Of a stretch of 64,000 nt of DNA, positions 59,966 through 64,000 are shown one piece after another. This stretch comes from Symbiodinium natans (Eukaryota; Sar; Dinophyceae; Suessiales; Symbiodiniaceae), in the NCBI GenBank assembly GCA_905221605.1, contig CAJNDS010002327.1, positions 218,997-282,996 of the forward strand, written 5' to 3'. The notes below the pieces were generated by a model. That model was not told the origin of the DNA. It did not search any database and saw nothing but the letters and a program-made list of their open reading frames with translations. The translations under genes and the position numbers were made by a program. How positions within the stretch are numbered: the stretch's first letter is position 1; each line of letters begins with the position of its first letter.

Positions 59966-61090
59966 TCAGAGGTGCCGTGTCCAGCTACAAGGTAAGCTGC
60001 GCTGGGGATTGCGCTGCGGCCTTTTGGCCAGATGGTGTATCTCCCCCTGGCTGGAGGAGACCTCACTCGCCGTGGGAGGTGTAGCTGCATCCTGTGTGGC
60101 GACAGAAGGTTTAGACAGCTTAAAGCCGTCTTGTCTACAAACTCTGCGCTCCACGTGCTGCTGTAGGTTGTGCCAGTTCTTAAACTTAACCCGGCAGTTG
60201 GAGCATTGAGGCATGCCTCCTATGGAGTGCTGAAGCCGAGAGAACGCAAGAGGAGGAGGGGCAGGAGTCGGATGCTTGACTGTCCTGTGCGTCCGTAATC
60301 CTGCCGCTGAACGAAAGACCTTGCCACAGCAAGTGTGCATGGGCACATCCGGGGACGGGTCGTCGTCGATCTCTGTGAGCAGCTTGTGGTAAGATGATAC
60401 GATTTCCTCCGCAGTTTTTATTGTGGAGGGGATGGTTAGGATGTCCACGCTTGGCCAGTCTCCAGGCTGAGGACGGGGCAGGGAGGCAGTGGTGGCGGAT
60501 GTGAAGCAGGAGGTGACCTGAAGAGACTCTAGGCGCTGAGCCGAGCGGTCATGGAGCTGCTGCAGGGGGGGAATTACCCTAAGGCGAGTGAACAGTGCCT
60601 TAGTAGATTCACGAGTCTTATGGACTGGATTATGCGTGACTGCCCGCACTTGTCTGGCATGCCATGAGCGCAGGGCTCGTGCCTTCCTTCCCGAGAAGCC
60701 AACAGACTCCAGGCCGAACGTTGCTGTGGACCAAACAGTGGCTCTCCATACCAGTAACCTGGACGCAGTTTTTGTTTTACGTTTGTTATGGATGAATTTA
60801 CGCACTGTTTGCTTCTTCTTCTCCGCTCTTTCTTGTCTCAGTGAGAAGGTCAGATCTTCCGGGTTTGAGTAGCTAACCATGACTCCCAGATACTTGAAGG
60901 AATCTACGAGCTCGAAGGAGGGAAGGCGCGAGAAAGTAGGAAGAGCCGCTGAGGTGGAGAGAAGGACTGGCCTCTTGGGTTGTTTCGGAGCATCAATGTT
61001 CCAAACCGTGACTTTCCTTCCTGAGCGTACCTCCTGCGACTTGAATAGCCGCTTGGCTTGCTGTGCTTGCCGCCCGGACGCGCCTGGCAT
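59966..61090 (-). pseudogene. Non-LTR retrotransposon RT C-terminal half with zinc fingers
   Basis: The reading frame contains the LINE-type post-catalytic block FKYLGVMVSYSNPEDLTFSL, then RKFIHNKRKTKTASRLLVWR, VWSTATFGLESVGF and RQVRAVTHNPVHKTRESTKA, typical of the thumb/C-terminal region of dinoflagellate LINE reverse transcriptases. Two finger-like modules follow: TCCGKVFRSAAGLRTHRTVK-H and QCSNCRVKFKNWHNLQQHVE-RRVC. The N-terminal RT motif QFAYIPGRGIADAQ is found just upstream (about 61160-61110) in another frame, followed by an in-frame TGA. The catalytic FADD part is missing, so the element is internally deleted and broken. Confidence 0.7.
60051..60069 (-). repeat. Inter-ORF motif, copy 6
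   Basis: Minus strand CGAGTGAGGTCTCCTCCAG. Here the motif is read through in frame as SEVSSSQ near the C-terminal end of the RT/zinc-finger ORF, unless it is an intron start (GA|GTGAGG). Confidence 0.9.
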
Positions 61091-61373
61091 GGCCGATGAC
61101 TCAGAGTTGAGCGTCTGCTATGCCTCGGCCTGGGATGTAGGCAAATTGGGGCGAGGCAAAATGAACTTGCTTGAAAAGGGGAGCTAGTCGCCGCCTGCCT
61201 TCAGAAGCTATGCCCTTGCCATCCGATCGTATTATGCCCAGCGGCCTCGGTTTAGAGGCGGGCTTTGAGGGCTTGGGAATAAAGCTTAGGTCAGCCGATT
61301 TGGCCGTGGCTGGAAGTGATGACTGCTGGATGGGGGGGGCAGGTCCTTGGATTGGGGCAGCTCCTGCTCATGG

Positions 61374-61392
61374 CAGGAGGGGACCTCACTCG
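61374..61392 (-). repeat. Inter-ORF motif, copy 7
   Basis: Minus strand CGAGTGAGGTCCCCTCCTG. It lies between the minus-strand RT and the + strand RT fragment. Confidence 0.9.
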
Positions 61393-61429
61393 CCTGCTGA
61401 GCCAGAGGAGTCTGAGAGGGCTGGGCCAC

Positions 61430-62238
61430 CAGGTAGTCAATCTATGTTGATGACCGCACCGTCACCGCCCCTTCGGCTCGCGTGCTTCATGATGCGGTTC
61501 AGGCTTGGAAGTCTTGGTCTTCCAGACTGGGTTTGCTCAAGAGCAGCTCCAAGGAGCAGCGCTTCCATGCTACCCCCGCTGGGCGACGCCGGCTGGCTGG
61601 TGTCGGCGTCGATCCCACTTGCGTCTCTGACTGCCCCAAAGTGCTCGGTGTCACCTGGATGGGCAAGCGTGTGCGTGCTCTGCGTGCCAATGAGTCCAAG
61701 CGCGTTGAAGCTGCTGTCAGCTGTGTCAGGCGTTGCTCTTGTCTGCCTATGCCTCCTGGCCAAAAGCTTATCTTCGCTACTGCCTGTGCTGCTCCCCAAA
61801 GCCCGTTACGGCTGGGCCCTCAAGCGCCCCACCAAAACTGCCTTCTGCGCTCTGGACTCTGCCATGTCCAGATGTGCTGGTGAACATCCTTCTGCCAGTA
61901 AGCGCTTGAAACGCATCTTTCGTGGCCACGCTGCTGATGCGTTCTTCATGTCCGGGGTCACTTGAGCTGGTAGTGCTTCAGCAGCAACAGCAGCAACAAC
62001 AGCAACAACAGCAACAACAGCAACAATAATAGCAACAACAGCAACAACAGCAACAACAGCAACAACAGCAACAGCAGCAACAGCAGCAACAACAGCAACA
62101 ACAGCAACAACAGCAACAACAGCAACAACAGCAACAACAGCAACAAAAGCAACCACAGCAACAACAGCAACAACATTTTTTCATTTCATTTCGGACGCAT
62201 GTGCGGGTCATGTCCCACACCTTGGCGGGCATCGAGGG
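61430..62238 (+). mobile_element. 5'-truncated retroelement: RT from the YVDD box to the 3' tail
   Basis: Starts at the RT catalytic box: IYVDDRTVTAPSARVLHDAV at about 61440-61500, YVDD at 61443-61454. It continues AWKSWSSRLGLLKSSSKEQR, SDCPKVLGVTWMGKRVRALR, and after a +1 shift in a CCCC run near 61797, KARYGWALKRPTKTAFCALD and a stop at 61963-61965. A (CAACAG)n tract (61976-62175) and the 58-bp tail shared with 53140-53197 follow. The family resembles dinoflagellate RTs with a W-x-x-x-S-x-x-LGL-x-x-x-x-K-E-Q block. The single-base shift makes this copy non-functional. Confidence 0.7.
61976..62175. repeat. (CAACAG)n tract in a retroelement 3' UTR
   Basis: About 200 bp of CAACAG/CAGCAA units between the RT stop and the conserved tail. 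Confidence 0.95.
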
Positions 62239-62415
62239 GTAGAATGACTTGAAATGACGGCTAATTCTAAGTCAACTTGAGCGCTGTGTGTAGGGTAAAG
62301 CCTCTAGCAAACGAATGCAAATAGCAGGACAAGAAAAGCGCTTTTGTTGACTGTCTTGCCCGGCAGCTGTCGCCAACAGCTGGGCTAGACTAGCTGCAAC
62401 ACGGAGGTCAGTGGA

Positions 62416-62434
62416 CTAGGAGGAGACCTCACGC
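62416..62434 (-). repeat. Inter-ORF motif, copy 8
   Basis: Minus strand CGCGTGAGGTCTCCTCCTA. Confidence 0.85.
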
Positions 62435-62547
62435 GGTTTCACAAGCACGATGTCAATTTTCATCAACTGTACAATGGTGACCCGGCCCGTGCACAGCAGG
62501 CAAAACTGCACTCTGCACAAACTAGCTGCAACACGGTGGACTTTAAC

Positions 62548-62566
62548 CAGGAGGGGACCTCGCACG
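62548..62566 (-). repeat. Inter-ORF motif, copy 9
   Basis: Minus strand CGTGCGAGGTCCCCTCCTG. Confidence 0.8.
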
Positions 62567-63145
62567 ATTTTTTGACCAAGTCCGTGTACAGCAGGCAAAA
62601 ACTGCACCTTGCACTTTACGAACCGACAAGGAAACACGACCTGAAACCCAAAACCCATGAGTAGAGCAGTGCAGTTGTTCAAAAAGCAGAGCAATTAATC
62701 AAAGTATTATTCACAGTTCCGGAGGGGTTATCCCCGACTTAAATGCTCGGTCAGTTGAGAAGAAGAGCTAGCGCTTAAGACTATGGGCTGCTTGCTACTA
62801 GACAAAACTCTCCCGCGCTCAGGCTCTGCTGATGCAGCAGATGTGAGCGACGAAACGTGCGTGTAAGGAAAAGCAGTAGCTCCAGAGTGGTGCTTATGGC
62901 TTCAGCGGCTGCTTCAAGAAACTACTGACAACTAAGTGTTTGGCCATCAGTCCAAAGCTGCCAGGTTCCGCCCCATTTGGGGATTACTACTGGTTCAGCT
63001 GAGCCATCCAGACTCAAGGCCTAACAAACAAGGCTACAAGGCAGCTACTCAACAACGAGCGAAATGAAGCGGAAAAAGTCTGAGCTGTGAAACCCTGCTA
63101 AGAAGTTGCATAGGCTAAAGTTCGCACAGGGACATTGCAATCCTT

Positions 63146-63163
63146 CAGGAGAGAACTCACTTG
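63146..63163 (-). repeat. Inter-ORF motif, copy 10 (diverged)
   Basis: Minus strand CAAGTGAGTTCTCTCCTG. Confidence 0.5.
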
Positions 63164-63177
63164 AGTGGATTGCTTGC

Positions 63178-63196
63178 TAGGAGGCGACCTCACTCA
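63178..63196 (-). repeat. Inter-ORF motif, copy 11
   Basis: Minus strand TTGAGTGAGGTCGCCTCCTA. Confidence 0.8.
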
Positions 63197-63390
63197 AGGA
63201 AAATTATGGCGCAGGCCGCTTCTGCTAGCGAAGGGTGGCGTGAAAGCACTGAGCTGATGAAACTTCGGCTTCTCATGGAGAAGGCCTTTTTTCAGAGATA
63301 TTCTCGCTCAGGCCGCTGCCAGCGCAGCGTGAGTTAAAAGGAATTGAAATTGAAAAACAACTGACAGCCAGCTAGCATCATTCTTCAATG

Positions 63391-63557
63391 CCTTACCCGA
63401 CGAACGGGATTACTAGGCCACAGCACTGCCTCACCCGACTGACGGGACTACTAGGCTGTCTTGACCAAGCAAAGAAAGGTACATCTTGCTGCCTTCCCCG
63501 ACGAACGGGACTTCTAGGCGCTGCATGAGCCTAACCCGACGAACGGGACTACTAGGC
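63391..63557. repeat. Four 28-bp hairpin-like repeats CCCGACGAACGGG
   Basis: Copies at 63391-63418, 63429-63456, 63492-63519 and 63530-63557, each of the form CCT-N-ACCCGACGAACGGG followed by ACTACTAGGC. CCCG and CGGG form an inverted repeat around ACGAA. Start-to-start spacing is 38, 63, 38. Copy 2 has CTG in the loop and copies 1 and 3 vary at one base of ACTAC. Confidence 0.9.
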
Positions 63558-64000
63558 TGAAATGTTGGCCATCTCATCAGCATTGAATGTCAGCGAAGAA
63601 GAAAACAAAAAAGGCCGAAGAGAGCGTTGCGTAAGAGCGTGCGAGCATAGCTTTTGGGGCTGATACCCTTGCATTGAGTGTCCCAGCGAAGTGCTTTTTG
63701 TCTGCGTAACCACTCAAGAGCTTCTCCTGGAGCCAGCGGGCCGTAAGGACCCCCTCACCTAGGTCTGCGGCCGCGCCTAGCGCGCCAGCCCACCTAGCTC
63801 CGTATGAAGGCTTGAAGTAGGATACATTGATAAACGTTGGGTAATGTTGCCTCTCCTCGAACTGTAATCTGCCGCGCGGCCTATTCAAGCTGGCGATGAA
63901 CTTGCAGAAGACCTTTCTGTCTGAACTGTGAACAATACCAGATTTACAACAAGACGCATTGGCTTCAGCTTCCGAGTACCAGAGGCAATGATGAAGGGCC
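63558..64000. other. Window end, no gene recognised
   Basis: A minus open frame (63577-63888) contains NRPRGRLQFEERQHYPTFIN, possibly a further retroelement piece, but shows no diagnostic motif. Confidence 0.35.

Larger units (their letters stand above)
62385..62640. repeat. Direct repeat of about 130 bp carrying the inter-ORF motif
   Basis: Two copies, from about 62385 and about 62519. Each has ACTAGCTGCAACACGG, a TGGACT box, the inter-ORF motif and, further on, CAGCAGGCAAAA-CTGCAC. They differ by substitutions and small indels. Confidence 0.65.

Noticed and set aside
63391-63557. CRISPR array
   Set aside because: Only four units with unequal short spacers, an internal inverted repeat, a eukaryotic context and no cas genes.

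Overview
The window looks like nuclear DNA of a photosynthetic dinoflagellate, probably a Symbiodiniaceae/Suessiales-type alga. Four things point there: light-harvesting polyprotein genes of the peridinin-type chlorophyll a/c family; introns that mostly begin with GC or GA and end in AG followed by a G; gene families in tandem; and dispersed, decayed retroelements with very long simple repeats. No bacterial operon, CRISPR array, rRNA or tRNA gene was seen. Exons were rebuilt by hand, by comparing tandem copies with each other and with known families, so boundaries are predictions.

Layout. (1) About 1.8-11.5 kb, + strand: a single-domain voltage-gated cation channel with C-terminal EF-hands (gene A), at least ten exons, one intron of 5.4 kb filled by telomere-like repeats and a 1.9 kb A/C-only (CCAAAAA)n tract. 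(2) About 14.7-18.9 kb, +: a tandem paralogue of the same channel (gene B), with a 5'-truncated LINE in one intron. (3) 19-33.4 kb: mostly unassigned; a few exon-like pieces. (4) 33,469-34,572, +: ribosomal protein eS27 in five exons, 82 codons. (5) 35.5-40.5 kb and 41.6-46.2 kb, +: two tandem light-harvesting polyprotein genes, each with three LHC units. A 1.26 kb block is identical between them while the flanks differ. The second copy lacks four introns of the first and carries a huge satellite with an assembly gap in a downstream intron. (6) 46.4-49 kb: simple repeats, including a 0.6 kb TATATG array. (7) 49,038-52,079, +: a 927-residue ankyrin-repeat protein in three exons. (8) 52.8-64 kb: retroelement graveyard. 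On the minus strand lie a damaged LINE reverse transcriptase with zinc fingers, a ubiquitin-specific-protease-like domain whose catalytic Cys position reads Trp, and two damaged paralogues of an unknown protein family. A + strand RT fragment carries a YVDD box. An about 19-bp motif (CGAGTGAGGTCTCCTCCTG on the minus strand, with variants) recurs eleven times across this region, several times just after an ORF stop and before the next ORF.

How they relate: the channels (membrane signalling), LHC polyproteins (plastid antenna), eS27 (cytosolic ribosome) and ankyrin protein are ordinary unlinked cellular functions sharing one strand (+) over 50 kb, as is usual in dinoflagellate gene arrays. The last 10 kb switches to minus-strand mobile-element coding. 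The most unusual signals are the recurring inter-ORF motif with the retroelement-linked deubiquitinase-like domain, the sharply bounded gene conversion in the LHC pair, and the noncanonical introns.
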